From Cylicocyclus nassatus (lineage: Eukaryota > Nematoda > Chromadorea > Rhabditida > Strongylidae): 64,000 bases of DNA. Below, one piece after another: positions 1 to 10,189 of this stretch (position 1 is its first letter; each line of letters starts with the position of its first letter). A program made the translations under genes and the position numbers. The notes under the pieces are model-generated. The model was given only the letters and a program-made list of their open reading frames with translations, did no database searches and had not been told where the DNA came from. Location of the stretch: NCBI GenBank assembly GCA_958299035.1, contig CATQJL010000001.1:104355661-104419660 (forward strand), in the 5' to 3' direction.

Positions 1-426
1 ACGACAAGATATATGGGGGTAGTTTGGTCGAAACCAATACATAACGTAATTTATAGCACGCGATGTGACCGACACCTGCACGTTAGCTTTTCAATAAAAC
101 CTTGAGGTAACTAGTAGTCAACGAAGAAGCAAATTTTTCCGATTATAGACCTAACAAAGCTTGCCCTTGATATAATATAGAACCAACAATGATTCTCATG
201 CTTGACGCTGGCAATGCCAGCGCACAACTGTAAATTATGATGTTAAAAAGAGCAAAGATCAGGAAAAGTTGCCTGCTTCTTGGTAGAGTGTACACGTCAC
301 AGTTAAGCTCGCAAAAACACAAAGCGACTTTGCGCCTTAGCTGCCTCAGCTTTGCCAGAAACTGTTCAATCGTCCAAACTCAAACCGCACAATTTCGTGA
401 AAAGCCTATTGCCCATGCTTTTGCAG

Positions 427-513
427 GTAAGCGGAAGACCTAAGATTTTGTCGATACTGCATTCAGTGACCTGCGAAGCGATGAAACCAGGCTACTGTGA
501 CTTTTACATCTGA
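427..513 (+). CDS. Possible last exon of a small secreted protein (left-arm copy)
   Basis: This is the left-arm counterpart of the 3' end of the secreted-protein gene modelled at 43076-44052. After a TTTTGCAG acceptor the frame is open for 28 codons to TGA. It starts VSGRPKILSILH and ends with two cysteines (VTCEAMKPGYCDFYI). The first two exons would lie left of base 1 and cannot be checked. In the right arm this exon is interrupted after seven codons by a small insertion and a tandem duplication. I do not recognise the family. The call rests on splice-site position, phase and the open frame only. Confidence 0.25.
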   Translation, partial: VSGRPKILSILHSVTCEAMKPGYCDFYI

Positions 514-3500
514 CAAAAGGATACCAACTTCTCGGCAAATGTAAAGAAATTATTACGCTGAAAACTTGTTTTCAAACCCGATTTTTTGCGGAACAACTCT
601 CCCAAAAAGTTTCTGAGAATTCAAAGGTACATATCTGTCAAACCTCATGTGACATAAAATTAGCGGAAAGCTGCATAAAAATATCTGTGTTGATTTCTAC
701 TGTGCTTGTGGTTTGTAAACTTGTTGTAAAATAGAAGAGATATATCACTGCGCATATTCGAACGCTGACCATAGATCTGCTTCCCGTTCTTGCTAATCAG
801 CTCTGCTAGTAAGGTGTGATCTCTCGCTTACCCATTTTCATTTTCATTTTTTGCAAATATACCATGGTAACTGCAAGACAGCTTGACCAAACCGTCTCGT
901 AATGTAATAGTTTCGACCGAGTTACAATCACTTCAGTAACTTAAGAAATATGAATACCTTATGAAAAAAGTTGTATTTCAGTATAGATATGAACTGCAAA
1001 ATAATGCCACCGATTATCTGCTCATGAGTATCGAAAACCAACTCGAGGAAGCACTCCGTCATGGTCGATTCAAAAACAGTCTAATATTAGATTCTATGTA
1101 CCAGTACGTTTGAAAAGTTTTTTTCCTAATCAAAACGGTAGTTAAGAACTATCCATTTAGTGGGCGCTGGGACCCTCGCAAACACTTCCCACAGGCTGCA
1201 AAATATTGGTCCGATGATTTTTGGCAGGTAAGACTTTGATATTCTTGTTTGCACACATTCATCACTTTCAATTTTAGTGAAAAAGGCTTGTTTGAAAAAC
1301 TTAGTCTAGTCATCCAATGAATATTTGCTGTTAGTGCTATTTCGCATATCGAGGTTTTTTAATGATCTTGTTTGAGCGCTGCAAAATTCTTACTTTTTGG
1401 CTTCTGAGCGTTGTAGGTTACTGTCTTTTCACATTCTTAGTAATTTTCGGCTTGCCGCTCAGTAATGAAAATCAAGGTTTACAAGACAACCCCAAAGCAT
1501 ATCATGATATGTTTTACTTACATAAGGCTTGAAGCCAAAATCCGAAAAGTTCCCAATGCCGGAGAAACCTGAAAAACAAACGCATCTCCGTTGAGAAATT
1601 TCTGTGGGTTTCTCACTTGTTCAATAATATACTCTCCCAATTAGACATTTGACACTTACAAGGGAAAGATAATTGATGGTCCTAACCATAATGAAATAAT
1701 GAAACAGACGTAATTAGACACATTTCACTGAACGCACCTTGGAACGCTGATTACAAATCTGCTTTCCTTTCTGCTAAGCGATTGTCTGAAAGAAGTTGTG
1801 AAGACTTTTTTCATAAGAATTTGCACTATTTTAGCCAAGCAAAGTTATAAATTACGCTCAAATTTCTTGTCGCTCCTCGAAATAATATTTGAGAAAACAA
1901 AATTACTCTAATCTTCAGTAAGCTGTCTGAGTTGTGCTCATCCTTGAAGAACTCAGTTAAAGATTCTAACTATGTAGTGTGCAACAATTTCACCTGAGAA
2001 AGACTCAAAATTGTCTCAGATACTGCTAATTGTTGTTGTTGTCGTTCAATAATTGTTTGAATTATATGGTGGTTCACTACGAAGAAAAAATTCAAACAAG
2101 AATCTTTTACTTTGCTGCTACAATAAGAGTTTTGTAATTGCATTCATTGTTTGCATTGAAAACACTTGTACTTCAGCGCTAAGTTGAAATTTAATTTAAC
2201 TTTTTTTCAGGAGGTAAATCAATCGAAATTCTTCGGATGCGGTCGAAAAGACGATGAAGACTCAAAAGCTTATTATTATGAAAGCGACAACGTACAAGTC
2301 GAAGAAACAAGTAGAAGAAGAGAACCAAACAAGAAGTACTATGGTTCAACAGGAATTTTAGTTTGCTTTTTCGAGTAAATTTGTTTTCCTTGTTTCATCA
2401 CTACTTTCATTCGCTATACTATGACTCGTTTGCTGTTGCTTCCACCTCTCAGCAGAAAAATAACCAAATTGTATTAGGATGTCCGCAAAATAATGTTGCA
2501 TCATGTTTTATCATGCATTATCGCTGTACATAAATGGAGTATAAACAAGGTCCGGCACGCGTTGTTTCGGGCAATTTTGGAAACAAAATACCACAAGAGT
2601 TCGCGGAAATTTACGAAGTCCCCGTTGACGTAAAAATCAGTCGAGTAACCTTTATTAAATCAACATATCAATTAAGTTCATTGAGTTCAAAAATTAATAA
2701 AAAATTATCTCTTTTACAAAACACTCAAGATTAACCCTATAAAGGACAGCAAAAATTGTTAAAAATCAAATATTGGAAAACAAACATTTGAATTATAAAT
2801 TATAACAACAATTCTACATAGAAAGAGTTAATTTTAATTTTAGCTTTCGCCATCCTTCCCTACTGAAGAATTCCAGGGTGGCATAGAAACCACACAATAC
2901 TCCGTCTCAGCAAAGGAACGAGACAGTGTTCTTGAATAGTGTTATAATTATAAAACATCGTCTATTATTACTGTTATTATAAATTAAATTATTAAATGCG
3001 AAAACGGCGCATCTTGAGGTATCTAATACACCCAAGAAGCAAAAAAAAACATTCTGAGTTGATTAAAGGCTATGTCATGAGTATGGTACCATTTTAGTGT
3101 TCAGAATGTCGAAAACCTCCTAAGCCAACCAAAACTGTGGTCTCAACATTCTGGCGATGCATTTTTCCCCACATAGTTTAAAGGACAATGCATGTGATTG
3201 GGGCGCGATATCTATCAAGGCGTGGGTTTACACCTATTTTTTGCTCAAAAAAAGAGAAGAGGTTTTCGGTGGTTTGCTGGTTTGATTCCCTCTCTTTACT
3301 ATATGACAGACTTTTGAGCGTTCTAGTCGTCCAAATAAAAAAAGGTTTAAAACTTAGATGAACTCCGATATCTTTGCTCCGAACCAACCCAGTTGGTTTG
3401 GTGTTGGTCTAGAAACCAAGAAATTCGGGAACGGGTATTGAGACACCTAAGTTCTTGAAACTTTTTACATAACATAGTTTGGAGTAATATTGTTACATAT

Positions 3501-4254
3501 TAGCCCAAATTCGGAGCCATGTGATTGTTTGTGCGCAGTAAACAAGCCATTTGTTTGTTTGAGTCTTGCATTTGAATTTCGCGCGCTCGCGAAACAACAT
3601 GTTCAAACCGTAAGACCTGACATGTTTGTCGTTTTTTTCTCGGCGCTCCGCCCAGGACCGTATAAAAACGATATCTCTGTTGCTTCTAACCTCAAAAACG
3701 AAGTCCAGTTTGACCCCAGACAATCTGTGCCCGACCCCTGGGTACTGTAAACCGAAGCAAGCTCTACAAAATGGAGCTTCAATATTCGCGCCAGGTTTGA
3801 TCTGCGTCAAATTTTTCAGAAGGAACTAAAGGCTCAATAACTTGAAAAAAAAAAGCGAATCCCCTTCAAGAAAAACGCTAGGAATTCGCAAATGGCTCAC
3901 GCATGCATTGTCCATATCAGACACTCGTACGTAAAGTTTCTCGTTTTTCCCATGGTTAGAAATTGAGAAAGGCAAATTGAAATTGAAATTTGGCATGATT
4001 TGCCAAAGCAGTCCTGAGCTTTCCAATAGGTTTGGATTTGGAAGCATCTGGAAGCAAAAGCATGAAACTTCAGCTTTTTACAAAATTTTGTCTCTGAGAA
4101 AAATCCAACTTTTCGCCAAAAACCGAAAAGCGCTACATATTTGTACTTTTGACTTATTTTTATTTCTTGAGTTCTAACCATGGGAAAATCTCACAAACTG
4201 TATAGAAGGTTCATTGTAATGAGTACATGCCTGTGCCAATTGAGAATCTTAATA

Positions 4255-4964
4255 TAAGGTTGTTGCAAAAGTTCTGTCGTTTCATTTTCAAAAATTTGTA
4301 ACTCCGCGAAATTCTAACGGATTTGCTTGCTTGCAATTTTATTAGAAAGAATAAGTCTTTTGCTTCCAAATGCTGTTCTGTGGAGCTTCTGCTTCGCACT
4401 GGGTGCGGAGATAAAAATGGAAAACTAAGACCATATAAGCTTTGACCATTTTAAGTTAGGTCACCAAAAATCTGGAATGCTGCAGAAAAGTCTGAAATCC
4501 TCAGTACATATGTTTTTTGGCCTACCCTTTGCATCTGTGAAAAGTTTGCGCTGTTTGGACGTCTCTGTGAGAAGTTATGAATATCGAGTTTTTTATGGAA
4601 AATGCCAAAATTAATTAATTTGTCAATTTTCGCGAAAATCATAACTTCTCACAGAGACGTCCAAACAGCGCAAACTTTTCACAGATGCAAAGGGTAGGCC
4701 AAAAAACATATGTACTGAGGATTTCAGATTTTTCTGCAGCATTCCAGATTTTTGGTGACCTAACTTAAAATGGTCAAAGCTTATATGGTCTTAGTTTTCC
4801 ATTTTTATCTTCGCACCCAGTACGAAACAGAAGCTCCACAGAACAGCATTTGGAAGCGGAAGACTTATTCTTTCTAATAAAATTACAAGCAAGCAAATCC
4901 GTTGAAATTTCGCGGAGTTACAAATTTTTGAAAATGAAACGACAGAACTTTTGCAACAACCTAA
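4255..4964. mobile_element. Mariner-like long fold-back MITE (GTTGTTGCAAAAG family)
   Basis: Long inverted arms start at AAGGTTGTTGCAAAAGTTCT and end with its complement before CCTAA-TA. The internal sequence again folds on itself (4440-4620 with 4625-4780). There is no coding capacity. A second copy is at 56974-57679 with the same inner sequence. The right arm lacks this element: near 37486 it reads straight through, giving the empty TA site. It landed exactly on the TA that flanks the element starting at 4967. Confidence 0.85.
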
Positions 4965-5364
4965 TATTAGTTGTCCGGAAAATAATGTCGCATCGTGTTT
5001 CATCATGCAATATCGCGGCAGGGTGAGCACGAAAGTAGGTAAATGGGGGTACCAACCAATAGACCAAAACAAGCCCTACAAAATGAAGTTCAAGCCCTCG
5101 CGCCACGTTTGATTTGCGTGAAGTTTGGAGCCAAATTTCATAAGGCACAAAAAATCTAAAAAGACGAAAAAAATCGTATCTCCGTTCGCAAACATGCTGG
5201 GGCTATTTTGCTCAAGCATGGACTCACTATACGAGACACTCGTATGCACATTTTCGCGATTTTTTCATGGCTGGAAGTTGAGAAAACAAAATTTGGCATA
5301 TTTTTGCCAAAGCAATCCTGAGCTTCTCTCAAATGGGTGATTCTGTAGTATGGATCTTTAGGAG

Positions 5365-6216
5365 CTCAGACAATTACTGCGAGCATCCGCGGCCCCTAAC
5401 GGTGCCTTTCGGCGGTGCGCGGGCGTTGAATTCTTGGAATGATCATCCGCGGCCCTAGAATTATTTGCTTGGCGACCCGGGGCTCAATGTTATCGCTAAG
5501 GAAAGACCGCGGGCCTTAAAAATCTCATCGGAACATCCGCGGCACAAGGAAAAGCACTCGGACGACCCCGGGCCTTACTGGACGCACTGCATATTCAGTC
5601 CTCGGACAAGCCCCGGCCCTTTAGGCCACGGCCCGACAGAGTCACTCCGACGAGCCCCGGGTCTTGCATGACCGCACAATTAATACACGCTATAAGAGAG
5701 AACGCTACTCGCGTGAGATACGCCGTGGTAATAGGGCTACCCTCAACGTTTGCTGTTAGCCAAAAGTCAAGTAGCATCAAGTTCTTGTTCATCAATTTTG
5801 TCTCGGATGAGCCCTATTGGATTATTTGGTCTTGAGATCAGATGGACTGTCGGAAACTCTGTTATGGTAGTGTAGTCGCGAAATTTTGGGAATGAAAGAT
5901 ATGAGCTCATTAGTCCTACCGTGGTGTATTGCCACCCCCCCCCCCCCCCCCAGATGCATATTGCGCACTTATCGGGCGCTTGCCGGGCCACCCGTTGGCG
6001 TTGTTCGGGCGCTTGTCGGGTCACCCGCGGGCATTGTCGGGCGCTTATCGGGCACTTATCGGGCGCTTGCCGGGCCACCCATAGGCGTTGTTCGGGCGCT
6101 TGTCGGGTCACCCGCGGGCATTGTCGGGAGCTTATCGGGCACTTATCGGCGCGCCCTCGGGATGGGCGTGGCGTCGCCCGTGGGTGGCCGGCGGGTGCTC
6201 GCCATAATTGTTTGAG
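5365..6216. mobile_element. CTCAGACA-family element A (left arm only)
   Basis: The 5' end is CTCAGACAATTACTGCGAGC. The 3' end in reverse is CTCAAACAATTATGGCGAGC, and both ends continue into CCGCGGCC/CCGCCGGCC-type sequence. It is flanked by AG on each side (5363-5364 and 6217-6218). The right arm near 37095 carries the uninterrupted site with a single AG, so length (852 bp) and 2-bp duplication are read directly. The inside is GC-rich: degenerate CCGCGGCCC repeats at 5385-5680, an 18-C run near 5935-5952, and two 87-bp tandem copies. No gene is recognised. It shares its terminus with 32606-34384 and 58904-62168. Confidence 0.8.
5971..6144. repeat. Two tandem copies of an 87-bp GC-rich unit
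   Basis: The second unit begins at 6058. Each unit is built from shorter GGGCGCTTGYCGGG-type pieces. Since 87 is a multiple of three, both strands stay open and give spurious repetitive reading frames. It lies inside element A, probably as subterminal repeat material. Confidence 0.85.
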
Positions 6217-6817
6217 AGTATAACCATAAATTTTCAGCTTTAGACAAGCGCAAGTTTTCGAGAAAAGACAAATTTTTTGCAAAAAAGAGACGAAAAACAC
6301 GCATGCTCGCACTTTTGTCCTATTTTTGTTGGTCCTGCTGCAGCCATGAAAAAATACCACAAAGTATACGGGTGAATCTTTAATGTGGAGAGTACATGCC
6401 TGTGCCAATTGGAGGTCACTAAAACGTCTATGGACGGAGATACGATTTTTCGAGTATCTAAAATTTTTTATATTTTTGAGTCAAACTTCAGGTGGAGCAA
6501 GACTTCCGGATTTGTGAAATAGCTTGTAGAGCTCGCTTTGCTCATTAAATAATGCCCTATTTAATAATTTTTGTGGTCACTCTATCGCGGTAGGATGCTA
6601 TGCGACATTATTTTCCGGACAACCTAATATTTATGGACAGAGATACGATGTTCCAAGTGTCTGTATTTTTTTAATGTTTTGGATTCAAATCTCAGTTGGA
6701 ACGAAATTTCCGCGGTGTTTTGTACTCCACTTGTAGAGCTAAAATGATACACCTCACTCACTATTCTTCGTCATCACTCTGGCGGTAGTTATGCAACACT
6801 ACTTTCCGGACAACCAA

Positions 6818-9800
6818 TATGAAATAGACTATGAGAGGCGCGGTCGTTTTTGTTTTGTCATCTAAAGATTTGTCCTTCAGCACAGTTTGTGCAAGGAGAT
6901 GTGATTTGGAGAACCATAAGTTAGTCTTCGTTGTCAATGCACCAGACTATTATGTACCCTAATTTTATGAGAACAAGACGGACCTTTTCAATTTTTTTCG
7001 AGCAGGCATCTCGGCTGCCCACTGTGCTCACAAATGGTCGCACTCCTACAAACAAATTCTTTTAGGTAAGGATGAGCACGGCTCAGAGTCCCTTGGGGCC
7101 TGTCTAAATCAGTTTTTCAGGGCAAAACTCACTGCTTAAGACCTACAACGTTGACCTACAACATCACACACCTTCACACTCAAGATTTACAGCTTTCAGA
7201 TCACTAGCGTCAAATTGACTGCCACTTCCACACACAATGTGAGAGTAGAAATTTTGGAAGAAACCCACGCAATAACATTCGAACTTGTGGTTTTGACGAT
7301 GCATATTTAGGTCGCCCTGTTCTTTCACTATTTGATAGTGAATTACCTACTTGTTAGAACTAATAAAGTGGCGATGGCTACACTTTCAAGAAAGGGATCA
7401 AAACACTTGCCAATTCAGTGATTTTTCGCAATTTTAGCACTTGAAACTGTGATTTTCAGCAACCAACTCTTGGATCAATCTGCTCCCTTTGCTATGAGAG
7501 AACTGACAAGGAGAGAATTCGTTATATACCAATCTGAAGAGCATCAAACGCCGATTCCAAAAATGTCTTTACTATCTGCCAAGCGCCTCTAGACGTTGAG
7601 TTATGAGTGTTTTTGGCTCAAAATTTGAAGTACACCCTCCAAAATTGCGCAAATGGCTCAGCGTTGGATATCGGAGCACTTTATGCATGGAAAATCTTTT
7701 TTCTATCGTACTCGTTCAGCACTGCTTTATTTGCGTTGGAAAGGATAACCATTGATTTTACTCAATCTTGCTGTCCTTTCGCTCCAAAACGCTCGTAACT
7801 CAGCATCTAAGAGCGCTTGGCAAAAACAAAGGCGGCTTTCCGTTAGCGTTCGATGCTCAAATTGGTGTATATTTCTATTTCCACGCTCCAAAAAGTGATA
7901 GACATTTTAGGATATTTATGCGCTCGTCATAATTGTACATAATTGAAGCCCTAAAAAGGATCTCGGGATAGTATTCTCGAAGTCATCAAGAAGCCTAATC
8001 TTTGGAGTCGTAGCTACTGTTGAAGATTTTTATAACATCCACATCGCACAGTTTTCGAATGCTCGCCATAGTTACGGAGTGCATGGCATTGTAAATATAA
8101 GTAAATAGAATACTTTTCGGACATTTGCGATAACTTAAATAGCGTTACGAAAAAAATTTGCAACTTAGCTGACGCCACACTCCAAAAAACTGAGGTTTAT
8201 ACGCCCGTTAACTTTCGAAAGTATTTTCCAAAAAATGTTTTGAAAGGAATGGCTAGAGCCAAGCACAATCTTTCGAAGAAACTTCCTGTCCCCTCCGCAC
8301 CCCCCCCCCCCTTCTGAACAAATTTTTCGGATCACCCCTTTTCCATATGCTATTCAGCAACGTCTACTCCCTTATCTCCCTCCCCCTCCACGCCCCCTTG
8401 CAGTTGACGTTTCGGTGAAGGATCCCACTAGCTTCTTTTCTAAGGGCCGGTAACAACCGGTGCAACATACTTGGCGGAGATCCGGCTACCCGTATCGCAC
8501 TTCTGTCTGCAACCGCTAGTTGTTGCCATCAAAGTTTGCTTCCAAAAATTATTCCTAACAGCGCAGACTATACGCAGCGTATGACCGATGCCTGAGCCTG
8601 TATAGGGCATTGGAACCGTGACGATGGCTCGATCGCGCGCGACACGCACGCATCTCACAACAACCGCATTTTCTATTTTCTTCTCTACACAAATGGTTTT
8701 TCTGCTTACGTCTGACAATATTTAGACATTGGAAGAGACTGAGCTGAGAGTTGAAGTGATGCCGTTTTGTATGAGTTTTTGCTCCTGTGGGCGCAAAGAC
8801 CGCAGTCAAATCCGTCGCTACGATTTTACAAACGACCTATACTATCTTCACTTCTGTACAGGGCTCCGGCTTGCTCATGGTCTGCACGTATCTCTGTATT
8901 TCCGTGTAGGAAAGGAATATACAAGGTGTTTCGAAACAAAAGTCAATAAGCCTACCGTTCCAACGTAGTGAGTTTACTGTATTCCTCGTTTTTCAGTCTA
9001 ATTTTGCGTATGAGTTCTCCGTCAAGAGTTGCAACATGCATCAGAAAAACCATACAGTTTGCGTTGTACAATCTCAGATATTGTCCTTGAAACAAAACAG
9101 TATTACGATTCTGAGAAAAGCCGACGGAAACATACCTCCTATTCTAATATTCATAGCTCTTTTGCCTTTGAAGCTCTTGCGGACCTGAATTGCATATTGA
9201 GACCTAGCTTCGCTCCAAATCTATAATGCAAAACAAACCAATAGCTTCTGTTCATAGGTGTAGGATTAAAATAGTACAAACACTTGAAGTAGTGCCGTGC
9301 GAGAAGAAGAAGAAGTTCATGGAAACAAAAAACCCGAGAAAGTTGAAAACTCCAGCACCAAATTTGTTCGAGTCACTAGTTCTGTGACACTGTCGGAAGG
9401 CGCTTATCGATCGATTGTAACCAAATAGGAGAACCAGAAAAGTATTTCAAATCTACCGTCTTCCTTCTGAAGTTCAGCTACGTGACCTTCCCCCTACAAC
9501 TTTTAATAAATTTACGAACATTCAGAGCATAAAATTTTCCTTCATATAGAGTACAAACTAGCCTGGCAATGTCAACTGCCAAAGCGCGTGCCTTTCGACA
9601 TACACCCGTTTTTTTAATGTTCTCAAAAACTTGATTGCTACATCTTGACATTTTTGTTACATCTCACAGATATGCTTCTCAGATTAACGTGCTTTCAATC
9701 GTCGGGCCAAAAGCCCTGACTTTTCTTTGTTTTACTCCAAAATGACTATTGGAAAGTCTGGATCGCTTGCTTTTGAAGGTGTGAGACAAACTCGACGTAC

Positions 9801-10189
9801 CTACGTCAACTACCTACGCCATTAAAAGGTGTAAAATGGAAAATAGCAAACATTCAGAAATATTGACAACGTCTTTATAACCATCTCTTCCGCTTAGAAG
9901 CCGTATACTTAATCGATGTTTTCACAAAGATCTATGTATTTGTATTTTCTATGTATTTCCGTATAATCATGTAAAATTCTACTTTTTATTCTTTCAGCAA
10001 TCATCTCACAAAATAAATACACCGGAGTTTATTAGAGAATGAACAAGCAATAAATATAACTTTGATGTTTTTCTGAACTCGCATGAGATTTTTGGGGCGC
10101 ACGCGTCATGGTACGTACGGATATGTGGAGATTACTACAACTGTTGTGAAAATATGATAAGCTTCAACAGCATTGCACATCAAATATAG
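6818..10189. other. Arm sequence without recognised gene
   Basis: The right-arm counterpart is about 31299-36480, which additionally holds element B. The stretch contains a C-run near 8300, and a conserved block at 8440-9240 whose short open frames differ between the arms and do not look coding. 9240-10189 is the 3' flank of the left GCLM gene, including AATAAA-like signals near 10010 on the minus-strand side. I see no tRNA, rRNA or protein gene. Confidence 0.6.

Larger units (their letters stand above)
4967..6627. mobile_element. Mariner-like fold-back element (TTGTCCGGAAAATAATGTCG family)
   Basis: Its ends are TTAGTTGTCCGGAAAATAAT and the complement of TTAGGTTGTCCGGAAAATAA, with TA on both sides. 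The right-arm orthologue is 36676-37485 (810 bp). Subtracting the 852-bp element at 5365-6216 and its 2-bp duplication gives about the same length here, so the two copies are one ancestral insertion that predates the arms. No open frame resembles a transposase. It carries the hairpin module discussed in the findings. Confidence 0.8.
2474..6817. mobile_element. Outer mariner-like element with nested insertions (left-arm copy)
   Basis: The left end is TTAGGATGTCCGCAAAATAA after a TA. The right end, read in reverse, is close to TTGGTTGTCCGGAAAGTAGT and is followed by TA. The right arm holds the same pair of ends at 36485 and 39515. Such TIRs with TA target duplication fit the Tc1/mariner superfamily. 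No transposase frame is visible. The copy has been enlarged by nested elements at 4255-4964, 4967-6627 and 5365-6216. That the two distant ends belong to one element is inferred from their similarity; they could be two solo ends. Confidence 0.4.

Noticed and set aside
3493..3810. A 105-codon open frame (minus), similar in the right arm at 38181-38522
   Set aside because: Similarity is explained by the inverted repeat. The frame is broken differently in each arm and changes are not biased to third positions; it lies in mariner-like element sequence.
5385..5680. CRISPR-like spaced GC-rich repeats
   Set aside because: Spacing and repeat sequence are irregular, the context is eukaryotic with spliced genes, and the stretch is inside a transposon.
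5767..6408. A 213-codon minus-strand open frame with repetitive Arg/Pro-rich sequence
   Set aside because: It is produced by the 87-bp tandem repeat and GC-rich core of element A; all frames are open there and it is absent from the other arm.
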